Shown here: positions 56,469-64,000 of the stretch, piece by piece | Layout of the letters: every line of letters begins with the position of its first letter | Numbering within the stretch: position 1 is the stretch's first letter | Assembly (NCBI GenBank): GCA_946894095.1 | Contig: OX335653.1 | Coordinates: forward strand, 4,221,001-4,285,000 | Direction of reading: 5' to 3' | Source of the DNA: Incurvaria masculella | Taxonomy: Eukaryota; Arthropoda; Insecta; Lepidoptera; Incurvariidae | Length of the DNA stretch: 64,000 nucleotides | Position numbers and translations under genes: made by a program | The notes under the pieces: generated by a model | What the model saw: only the letters and a program-made list of their open reading frames with translations | Told to the model about the DNA's origin: nothing | Databases searched by the model: none

Positions 56469-57500
56469 CTGCAACAATATTTCAGGGGTACCTAAAAAGT
56501 ATTGAATTCTGGCACATTTAATAAAAGTGACATTGCCAAAGCTTTTTTAAAACCATAGATCTGAATAGAAATCTAGGACGTATTTCATTACCGCTTCGTT
56601 TACCTTTCATAAAATGCTATGGTAACAAACTATAGTCTGTCAAATCATTTATTTTGCTTTTGACAGATCGAGTAATAATCGATTAGTGATATCCTTGTGC
56701 CTTACCGATTCCATTTATTTTAATAGTCGACTTTATTTATGAAGAAACGAATAGATTTAACACATTGATATTCTATTTTTGCTTAATAAATCTTAAAAGC
56801 GTCTTGCAAATATTGAATCTATTTTTCTATTATTGCCTATCAATAATTATGGAACTTCATAAGCGTGCTACAACTATTTGATTTAATCAAATTAGCAAAT
56901 ATGCATAAAAAAGTTGAAACAAACAGAGCGTCATGTGTTATCAGCTTTGCTTAAAATATAGATAGATCATCGATTTAAATATTTTTTAAACTACAGTTTA
57001 TGTAGCAATTTTTTTAACTAAATTTTTCTTTTCCCTTTTGGAACTTCATCCAACTATCTGCTACTATCACGCTCTTATGATGTTTGAAGTGTCTACAAAA
57101 TTTTAAATAATGATTTATCCAGATTTTAAGACTTTTTTATTAATTGGCAGTGATTAGAAATAAACTAAAATTCGTAAGAAACGTTTATAAATTATTGCTA
57201 CCTAGACACATGTCTTGAATAATTCAGTAAATATTCAAGTATGCTTTCATGACAAGATCCTAAACTATAAGAAATAGCGAAAAACACTAAACGGAGTCAT
57301 GGGGCTGGTTTTGATAAAAACGAAAACTACATTATTTGATTTTTAAACCAAATTTTTATTTTAGCCGGAAATTTTACATATTAATTTTAAAAAAAATAAG
57401 GCACGCTGTATTATTGCACCAGCAATAGTATCGATTATAAGTAACACATTCTGTAAAGTAAAAGTTAAATTAATGCTTTCCGTCGAGTTACTTTGATTTT
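56469..57500. other. spacer
   Basis: About 1 kb with no exon or recognisable repeat. Confidence 0.4.
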
Positions 57501-57808
57501 TAGGGTTCCGTACCCAAAGGGTGAAAACGGAACCCTATTACTAAGCCTCCGCTGCCCGGCTGTCCGTCCGTCCTTCCGTCCGTCCGTCTGTCACAGGGCT
57601 GTATCTCATTAACCGTAATAGGTAGGCAGCTGAAAATTTTACAGAGTGTGTATTTATTTTGCCGATATAACAACAAGTAGGTAAAATAAAATAATAAAAA
57701 TTTAAAGGGGGTTTCCATTCAAGAAACGTGATTTTTTTTGTGTTAAATCTTGTACGATGGTACGGAACCCATCGTGTGCGAGTCCGACTCGCACTTGGCC
57801 GATTTTTT
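57501..57808. repeat. dispersed repeat, 'agggttccgtaccc' / 'gtccgtccgtc' family
   Basis: Begins 'tagggttccgtacccaaagg' and runs through 'gaaaacggaaccctattac', a (gtcc/gtct)n tract and 'cagggctgtatctcattaac'. It ends 'gagtccgactcgcacttggc' and 'cgatttttt'. I recognise this as a very common lepidopteran repeat. Its right end lies inside the coding sequence of exon 57743. Confidence 0.7.
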
Positions 57809-58041
57809 AAGTTTTATGTATTTCCCATCACTCGTCAAATGATACGTAGGTGGTAGGTGGTTATGATCATTCTTAACTCTCATTACATCATGGGTGCGTG
57901 TAGTGTGAATAATTGCCCTGCACATTTTTTTCGTTGAAGAGCAAACCCAATACAGCATATTTTTCGAGTGACCACTTGCACTGAAGGTATATCCTCGGTA
58001 CATTAGTAATTTGGTTCCGCTAGAGTCTACCAGGACGGCTC
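57743..58041 (-). CDS. mod(mdg4): FLYWCH alternative terminal exon with repeat-derived C-terminus
   Basis: Acceptor 'gtttttcag', then 'ga', then AVLVDSSGTKLLMYRGY; 98 residues to TAA. W-V-C, C-x6-C (CSSTKKMC), HNHLPPTYHL, then DGKYIKL, where every sister exon stops. Here the frame goes on as KKSAKCESDSHTMGSVPSYK and a final Ile, translated from the dispersed repeat 57501-57808. The original stop appears to have been replaced by the repeat's junction. All finger residues are intact, so the extension adds a Ser/Lys-rich tail. Confidence 0.88.
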
Positions 58042-58380
58042 CTGAAAAACAAATGGGAAAATCAAATAAGCCAGCATGCAAACGTATGGGCGCAAGACAT
58101 AAGTCGGATTCTTTTAAAATTAGATTTACGACTTCGACGGGCATTGTGCATTTTACTCGAGTTTGTAAATATTATAAATAGAGGTATTAACATGATGTCT
58201 TAACATTCAGCCCGCAGTCAAGGAGGCAGCCGCTACTGCTGCGTACGGACGTAGCGGCTGCCTCCTTGACAACATGCTAAACGATCAGCTCGAAACGTCG
58301 GAGAATGTCTCTTCCCGCCGTGAGAAAAACCATAAGTTTTCGAACATGTTCAACGACCGCGGTAATCTCAAAAGTATCAT
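58042..58380. repeat. spacer with foldback repeat
   Basis: 'gtcaaggaggcagccgctac' (58218) is mirrored by 'gtagcggctgcctccttgac' (58251), a near-perfect hairpin. It is followed by 'cgaaacgtcggagaatgtctc' and 'aacgaccgcggtaatctcaa', as in 41796-41990. Confidence 0.75.
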
Positions 58381-60125
58381 AGAAGCATTAAGTTACTTTT
58401 GGAGTAACTTAATTATGACATGTTACATGAAAACATATGATTGAATCAATGATAAACGGAGTTAAACGATATAAATGATGAAATTGTGAAAAAGGTAAAA
58501 AAGGACATTTGACCTTAATTAAAAAACAATTAATATATTTAAATATTGAAGGGTGTTTTTATTCGAGATAATAAAAGTAGATTTTAAACAATATAATTTA
58601 TGAACCTTATTATCTAGTTAATTTTATAATGAACCGTCGATTAATCACACTCTTTAATTTACTTCCCGCGATGATGATGAAATTGAATGAATGCATTATC
58701 GGTTGAGTATGGAACATCGAAACAGTGAAAGTTTTTTTTTCCAACAACTGTTATCCCAGTTCACCCAAGTTCTGACTCAATGCATGTTCTAATAGTGTAC
58801 GAGTCATATTGTAAATGTACGATGTGCTGAAATATCGCGACTTTTAAGCGTCAATCCGTTTGAGAAAACAATACCGCACTCTGCGAACAAGCGAAGTAAG
58901 ACTGCTTCTATACTTTAAAATATCTCAAAAACATGTTTTATCTCCCTGACATATAGACGTTTTGCTTTCGGATTTTTATGGTTGCAACACATTTAATTAA
59001 TCCATACTCAACCGCGGACACCCTGTATTTAAAAACCAATGGAAGTATAGATCCAGTTCGTTTTCGCAGCTTTTGAGTGGGTGGTGGATGGTGAACAATA
59101 ATAACATCGGCTTATCATGACATGGCGTTGGTGCATATTCCATTACATGTAAAGTCTACAGCGCTGTTCAAATTATTCTCGCAAAGAGGAGATCAGCCAC
59201 TTGGGAGGCTCATGATTATGAAAATCGAAAACAAAGTTCAATATCTTGTAGTGTATTTGATTCTAGTATCTTACTAAAATGCTTCGATGCAGATTTCTAG
59301 CAAAAATGAAAATATTTACATCATGCAGTCATGTATGTATGTAAGTTGTCACTAGTTAGTATCTCGACTCCTTACATAATTCGATTAACTTATGGTTAGG
59401 CGGGGTGTGCGCAATTTACCAAACCAAGTAATATAGATGATTTCAGTACATATTACACTAGAAAAATTATGTCTTTAAGCATATCGTTAAAACCAACAGG
59501 GTCTCTTGTGCTCACTTCGCATTTATCGACCTACGATTATGTTGCAACCCAGAGAAAACGTTGATTTTTTTTATGGAATTTTTATTTATGTACAAATGTA
59601 AATTTATTTTTATTTCATACAAAATCAGCGCCATCTCTTTTCGAGTAGCAGACAAACCAATAATTAAAATCGTGGAAAGTAAACTAGGCTCCTTTTGTTA
59701 AGCTCTTAAAGTATTTATTGCGGTATCATCAGTAGAAACAAGTCTAATGGCAAATTATGGTAATTTATACTCCCATTTGAAGTATGGTATAATTGTCTGG
59801 GGAAATTCTGTAAATGTACAAAAAAAGAGTTAATTTATGTACAAAAAAATTGTTAATTTAGGGTAACATGTTTTCAACCAATGCTTTGTTCACACACCTT
59901 AAAGTTTTTTCTTGTGTTTTGTTGGTTTTAAGTGCTAATTTGCTAAAATTAGCAATTGCAAACATTGCCACACCTATATTTACGTAGCATTTCTATAAAC
60001 TGAGTAAGTCATTGTAACATATGTTCATACTAAAAGAGTACAATGCGTAAGAAATGTCATGCAATAAAAAAATGAGATTGAATTTTAATAATCCAGTGAC
60101 GTTTACCCCATGTGAAAATCACACA
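58381..60125. other. spacer with small relics
   Basis: 58990-59125 ('ggacaccctgtattt...cagttcgtttt...gtggatggtgaa...tcatgacatggcg') recurs in diverged form at 60985-61110. 59190-59230 reads on the minus strand HNHEPPKWLIS, a bare H-x-H tail of a lost FLYWCH exon. 59720-59820 in plus reads MANYGNLYSHLKYGIIVWGN, a LINE reverse-transcriptase piece. No intact gene. Confidence 0.5.
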
Positions 60126-60361
60126 TCACATTTTTACGTATTGGCCACCACTGGTGACGTGGTATTTGGGGGGCTCGTGGTTATGGGGTCTGATTTTGGT
60201 GGTCACCACGTAGTCGAGTGTGGTAGCGAGACTGGACTTGCAGCCTGTCCGGTACGATGTGCACGTCCAGGAGATATTTCGTCTCGGTTTACCGTTCATG
60301 TGGTACGTATACTTGCGATGCATCAGCATCTGTTTTCCACGCGATGACTTTATCAAGGCAC
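60126..60361 (-). CDS. mod(mdg4): FLYWCH alternative terminal exon
   Basis: Acceptor 'gtattttttag' (TAG), then 'gt', then ALIKSSRGKQMLMHRKY; 77 residues to TAA. W-T-C, C-x6-C (CTSYRTGC), HNHEPPKYHV, end GGQYVKM (Gly-Gly for Asp-Gly). It stands somewhat apart from its neighbours in the inter-strand loop (NGKPRRNIS). Confidence 0.9.
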
Positions 60362-61149
60362 CTAAAAAATACATGAACACAGTTAGGCTTGTCCGAAGCC
60401 ATCAAATAATTACTTAAATGCATCATCCACCCAAGCGTTTCTATGCATTAAGGCTGTCGTAAGGTCACAGAAATTCTAAGAAACGCATTGTTTGTCCATT
60501 GGCCAAGGCACAATTTCGCACGGCGACTGCCATTAAACTAGCTATCATCTTTCCGTTTCCCTACCCCTAAACTTTGTCAGATTTTCATATATTTTTTATA
60601 ACTTGAGAAAACTTCATTCTATGTCCGTATGTATTGTTTATTTTTTTGTAAATATCTGTATTTTTCAGTAAATAAAAATCTAAAATGAACGTAAAAAGAC
60701 AATGTTTTTTCAATGTTTTCTATTTACCAATCTAAAAGGTATATTAAACAAAATTTAAACATACAGACATAGATTTCTACAATATTTTTTAGAATCCAAA
60801 ATTAAAAAAAAACAGTCATCGCCCGTAGTAAAGGGAATTGATAGGGTAACGACTCTATGGGTCTATCTCGGAACATCTCTCAAATCTGGAATGTTACTGT
60901 TACAAAATCTCAAGAACGAAAGGACCTTGATACATAATATTCTTTTTACCTTTCAGGTTTTATGAGAAGCTCTACATCCTTGGACACCCAACCCTGGACA
61001 CCCTGTATTTTGGAAAAAATGTAAAATTAAAACAGTTCGTTTCCACAGTTTTAAAGTGGACGATGGTTGGTGAAAAAATGATCACATCTAATTATCGGTT
61101 TTTCATGGCGCGATGTATCAAGAACTACAGAATTTATCGAAATATATAA
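60362..61149. other. spacer
   Basis: No exon. The dispersed repeat copy 60985-61110 (see 58990-59125) ends shortly before the mariner. Confidence 0.5.
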
Positions 61150-62432
61150 TAGGTCGGGGAAAAAGTCTTTTCGCATTATAGTATGTATGAACTTGTAATA
61201 AAATCTCTTTGGCTATACTATTTGTATCTGGCTGGTTTTGGTATCATTGAAAGTTTAAATTTTAAAGAACATAATTCCAAATTCAAATTAGGAAAATGTG
61301 TGATTCTCATTTGTTTTTCGTACTGTCAAAATGAGTGAAACTAATGAAGAAATTCGATACATTTTAAAATGTTACTACAAAAAAGGTAAAAATGCAACGC
61401 AAGCCGCGAAAAAAATTTGCGATGTTTATGGACCTAGTGCAGTGTCTGTGAGAGTAGCACAAATTTGGTTTAAGCGTTTTCAATCCGGAAATTTTGATGT
61501 CAAAGATGCACGTCGCTCTGGTCGCCCTACTACGGATAAAATGGATGCCATTTTTGAAAAAGTGGAGCAAGATCGGCATATCAGTAGTTACGACGTAGCT
61601 GAAGAACTAGGAATTGACCACAAAACAGTTTTGGCGCATTTGAAAAAAACTGGGTACACAAAAAAGCTCGATATTTGGGTACCTCACGAGCTCACTGAAA
61701 GAAACCTAATGAACCGTGTACTCATTTGTGATTCTTTATTACGACGTAATAAAACCGAACCATTTTTGAAGAAGCTGATAACTGGTGATGAAAAGTGGAT
61801 CACGTACGACAAGAACGTGCGAAAAAGGTCGTGGTCAAAGGCCGGTCAAGCTTCACAGACTGTGGCGAAACCCGGGTTAACTCGCAACAAGGTGATGCTG
61901 TGTGTGTGGTGGGATTGGAAGGGCATTATTCATTATGAGCTGTTACCACCAGGCAGGACCATCGATTCTGAACTCTACTGCGAACAACTGATGAGATTAA
62001 AGCAAGAAGTTGAGAGAAAGCGGCCGGAATTAATCAACAGAAGGGGTGTGGTTTTTCATCATGATAACGCTAGACCTCACACATCTTTAGCCACTCAGCA
62101 AAAACTAAGAGAGTTTGGCTGGGAGGTGTTAATGCATCCGCCGTATAGTCCTGACCTTGCACCTTCAGATTTCCACCTGTTTAGGTCTCTTCAGAATTCT
62201 TTAGGCAGTGTCAGGTTAACATCACGAGAGGACTGCCAAAACCACTTGTCGCGGTATATTGATCAGAAGTCCCAATATTTCTATAGCAATGGGATCATGT
62301 CCCTACCTACAAGATGGCAAAAAGTTATCGAACAAAATGGTACCTACATACTTTAGTTAAATGTAAATAAACCATATTAAAAAATGTTTTGAATTTTCTT
62401 AAAAAATGCGAAGAAACTTTTTCCCCAACCAA
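61150..62432 (+). mobile_element. full-length mariner element
   Basis: Imperfect terminal inverted repeats of about 26-28 bp: left GGTCGGGGAAAAAGTCTTTT then CGCATT, right (read inward) GGTTGGGGAAAAAGTTTCTT then CGCATT. TA dinucleotides flank both ends, but the exact junction is uncertain by 2-3 bases. Total about 1.28 kb, the usual length for a complete mariner, with one intact transposase gene inside. Confidence 0.9.
61331..62356 (+). CDS. mariner transposase, intact
   Basis: 341 residues, the family's usual size. It acts in the nucleus as a cut-and-paste DDE/D transposase on the flanking inverted repeats. An N-terminal paired helix-turn-helix domain spans about 1-110 (R-F-x-S-G-N-F at 49-55, G-R-P at 64-66), with WVPHEL at 116-121. 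Catalytic Asp residues are D153 (TGDEKWI), D245 (HHDNARPH) and D280 (YSPDLAPSD). D245 to D280 has 34 residues between, the mariner DD34D signature. The W-Q-K-V-I-E-x-N-G-x-Y end is also typical. There is no stop or frameshift, so it could be active. It is the only plus-strand gene, and it is not part of the host exon array. Confidence 0.95.
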   Translation: MSETNEEIRYILKCYYKKGKNATQAAKKICDVYGPSAVSVRVAQIWFKRFQSGNFDVKDARRSGRPTTDKMDAIFEKVEQDRHISSYDVAEELGIDHKTVLAHLKKTGYTKKLDIWVPHELTERNLMNRVLICDSLLRRNKTEPFLKKLITGDEKWITYDKNVRKRSWSKAGQASQTVAKPGLTRNKVMLCVWWDWKGIIHYELLPPGRTIDSELYCEQLMRLKQEVERKRPELINRRGVVFHHDNARPHTSLATQQKLREFGWEVLMHPPYSPDLAPSDFHLFRSLQNSLGSVRLTSREDCQNHLSRYIDQKSQYFYSNGIMSLPTRWQKVIEQNGTYIL

Positions 62433-62581
62433 TATTTATTTAAAATTTTAATGTGACATTATCGAGTGATTGCCTTAATAATGGATCACCAAAAAACCAC
62501 TAACATAAAATACATAAGACAATAATTAACGAATATTCAAAGATAGGGCTAAAATGGATGTTGCTTAAACTGGAACAAAAC

Positions 62582-62820
62582 CTATAGTTTTATGTAGGTC
62601 CCGTTAGTCATAATGGCGTATTTGGGAGGTTCGTGGGTATGGTAGTTTTTGAGAGCCATCAACTTGTACTCGTGGCTAGTCCTCATTGTTGCGTTACAAC
62701 CTTTCTTGGTCGATGAACAAGACCAGTATATGCTATTTGATGTTTTCGTGCGAAAACTGAACGTGTGTTCTTGATACATCATCAGTCTACTTCCTCTCGT
62801 CGTCCGTATCAGAACTGCCT
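62582..62820 (-). CDS. mod(mdg4): FLYWCH alternative terminal exon
   Basis: Acceptor 'ttatttgcag', then 'ag', then AVLIRTTRGSRLMMYQEH; 78 residues to TAG. W-S-C, C-x6-C (CSSTKKGC), HTHEPPKYAI, end NGTYIKL. Rightmost exon seen, so on the minus strand it is the one closest to the presumed shared BTB exons. The mariner sits 150 bp past its stop. Confidence 0.92.
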
Positions 62821-63349
62821 CTGCAAATAAAATGTTTTTCTCTTCTTTATGCAGACCGGCATGGATGGCAACATGACAAATTTAGATGCTGGGAATTAAG
62901 CCCTGTAGAGCGAGGTAACATGCAGAATTCGAAGAGATTAGTGTCGGAGGCCGCGGTACAAGGAACAGCAAATTAGTTCCGGAAATGTTTCAATAAAATA
63001 CATTAAGTTACAAACCAAATTTTACTATCGACCTTCAAAATAATCTCCCCCTAACTCTACACAACGAGTCCAACGTTGATTGCACCTTTGGTAATCGTCC
63101 GAAGTTAATTCCTTCAGCAATGCGGTTACAGCTTGAAAATATCCTATTTTGCTTACCACTTTGATTAACAGGATGCAAAGGCTAGCTTATTGCCAGAGAT
63201 AATCTCTAACGGCTAACCGTAAGTTTAGACGAAATTAATAATTAAAATTAACAGGTACAAATAATGTTTACTTAAAACTATAATCAGCTTTGAAAACATT
63301 ATTTAACTTAAGACTATGCATAAAAATCAGACATTAATTGATTAATCAA
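62821..63349. pseudogene. spacer with mariner transposase C-terminal relic
   Basis: Minus strand 63025-63153 reads ALLKELTSDDYQRCNQRW and then TRCVELGGDYFEGR and stop. The W-x-x-R-W/C-V...G-G-D-Y-F-E-G end is that of mariner-type transposases of a lineage different from 61331. The rest of the element is missing. Nothing else in the interval. Confidence 0.6.
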
Positions 63350-63950
63350 ATTTTTATAATACGTTAAGTACTAAGATATAAATATTACCATAAAAATAAC
63401 AAAAAAGGTTAAGGGGTAATTGATTCCACAATGGTGCAGAATTAACGGTAAAAGAAACCGAAAAGCAGTGGAAAAATGTGACGGAATAAGAAGCAGGAGA
63501 TTTTCCGCAGACCTGAAAATCTTTGAGTGGGACACCATGACAAGAGAGATAACTAAAACGATCTTTAAGATAAAGTGGGGATTTGGGATCATTTAGGATT
63601 GAGTAAAGAAGGAAGAGAACGTGCAAATTACGCCTTGGCGAATGTTAAGCCATTTTAGTTTCGCACGATAAGTGGATACATGATCGAACTTCCTCAAACC
63701 AAAAATATAAAGAACACCATAATAAGTAAGCGATCTAGTTTGACCAGAAGTTCCTCGTTTAATTTAAGATTATATATGTCACCATAATTTAAAATAGAAT
63801 GAAATAGCGATTGAACCAACTTAATCTTAGTTTCGATTGGTATGAGGCGATTGATAAGCCAGAGAGTGTGGATGGGTCCATACATTTTGCTGCACAGGTC
63901 AAGGAAATTACCTTAATTTTTAACCCGGGCATAGTAATACCATACTCTTA
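63350..63950 (-). mobile_element. LINE reverse-transcriptase tail, degraded
   Basis: Minus frames 63694-63885 (KIKLVQSLFHSILNYGDIYN, then L-D-R-L-L) and 63354-63626 (LYSILNDPKSPLYLKD, then N-S-A-P-L-W-N-Q-L-P-L-N-L) give, in order, the 'QSLF.SILNYGD' and 'LWNxLPxxL' motifs of the C-terminal part of a Jockey/CR1-like ORF2. Frameshifts separate the pieces, so it is non-functional. Confidence 0.7.
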
Positions 63951-64000
63951 TCAATTTTAGTCAAGAGCTTGCTGCCACCAACAATTATGAGCTTTGTTTA

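Noticed and set aside
1..62820. Separate small zinc-finger genes, or a lola-type locus
   Set aside because: No promoter-proximal start codon or upstream exon accompanies the exons, and all share one acceptor phase. Lola isoforms carry C2H2 fingers, not FLYWCH.

Overview
The window is eukaryotic and almost certainly lepidopteran (moth or butterfly). It is AT-rich non-coding DNA dotted with GC-richer exons of about 240 bp. Its repeats look lepidopteran: an intact DD34D mariner, tRNA-derived SINEs, Jockey- and RTE-like LINE tails, foldback elements and the 'GGTTCCGT...GTCCGTCCGTC' dispersed repeat. No complete host gene lies inside it. It holds a very long run of alternative terminal exons, each coding for one FLYWCH zinc finger (W-x-C, C, H-x-H) and each on the minus strand. 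This is the expected layout of the 3' part of mod(mdg4), the BTB chromatin and insulator gene whose isoforms share BTB-coding exons and differ by a C-terminal FLYWCH exon. The shared exons are not here. From the strand they should lie beyond position 64000, so the gene name is an inference from architecture.

I count 29 intact terminal exons plus one cut by the left edge (1-118). Every one starts after an AG acceptor in the same phase: two bases complete a codon, then the frame runs to a stop after a '[R/K/Q/E]Y[V/I]K[I/V/L]'-like end. Exons are therefore interchangeable modules. They form local paralogue blocks: 12273-25215 ('HTHEP' type, mostly C-x6-C), 28504-30069 and 33920-40076 ('WYCSSR' type, x6 or x7), 43468-53108 (C-x8-C type) and 56230-62820 (C-x6-C). 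Flanking non-coding DNA is duplicated with several exons, so whole cassettes of about 1.5-2 kb have been copied in tandem. Several further exons are dead (2570-2760, 26405-26619, 32446-32660, 44265-44507), which points to birth-and-death evolution.

The most unusual structure is a set of eight tandem arrays of exon tails (12694-13041, 14985-15997, 29560-29827, 34926-35530, 37640-38337, 42636-43467, 49313-49758, 55766-56229). In each, the 3' part of one exon, through its stop codon, has been repeated with a period of 84 to about 236 bp. The copies always lie on the downstream side of an intact parent exon and always lack the splice acceptor and the first part of the finger.

Mobile DNA fills much of the rest. 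A 6.05-kb LTR retrotransposon with nearly identical 1.02-kb LTRs, a 4-bp target duplication and a non-coding interior sits at 3660-9712. An intact mariner with terminal inverted repeats is at 61150-62432. Two TTAA-flanked MITEs are at 50773-51191 and 54822-55363, the second nested in an older mariner. A Penelope-like GIY-YIG fragment, LINE tails, SINEs and foldback elements make up the remainder. One exon (57743-58041) has had its C-terminus extended into a dispersed repeat.
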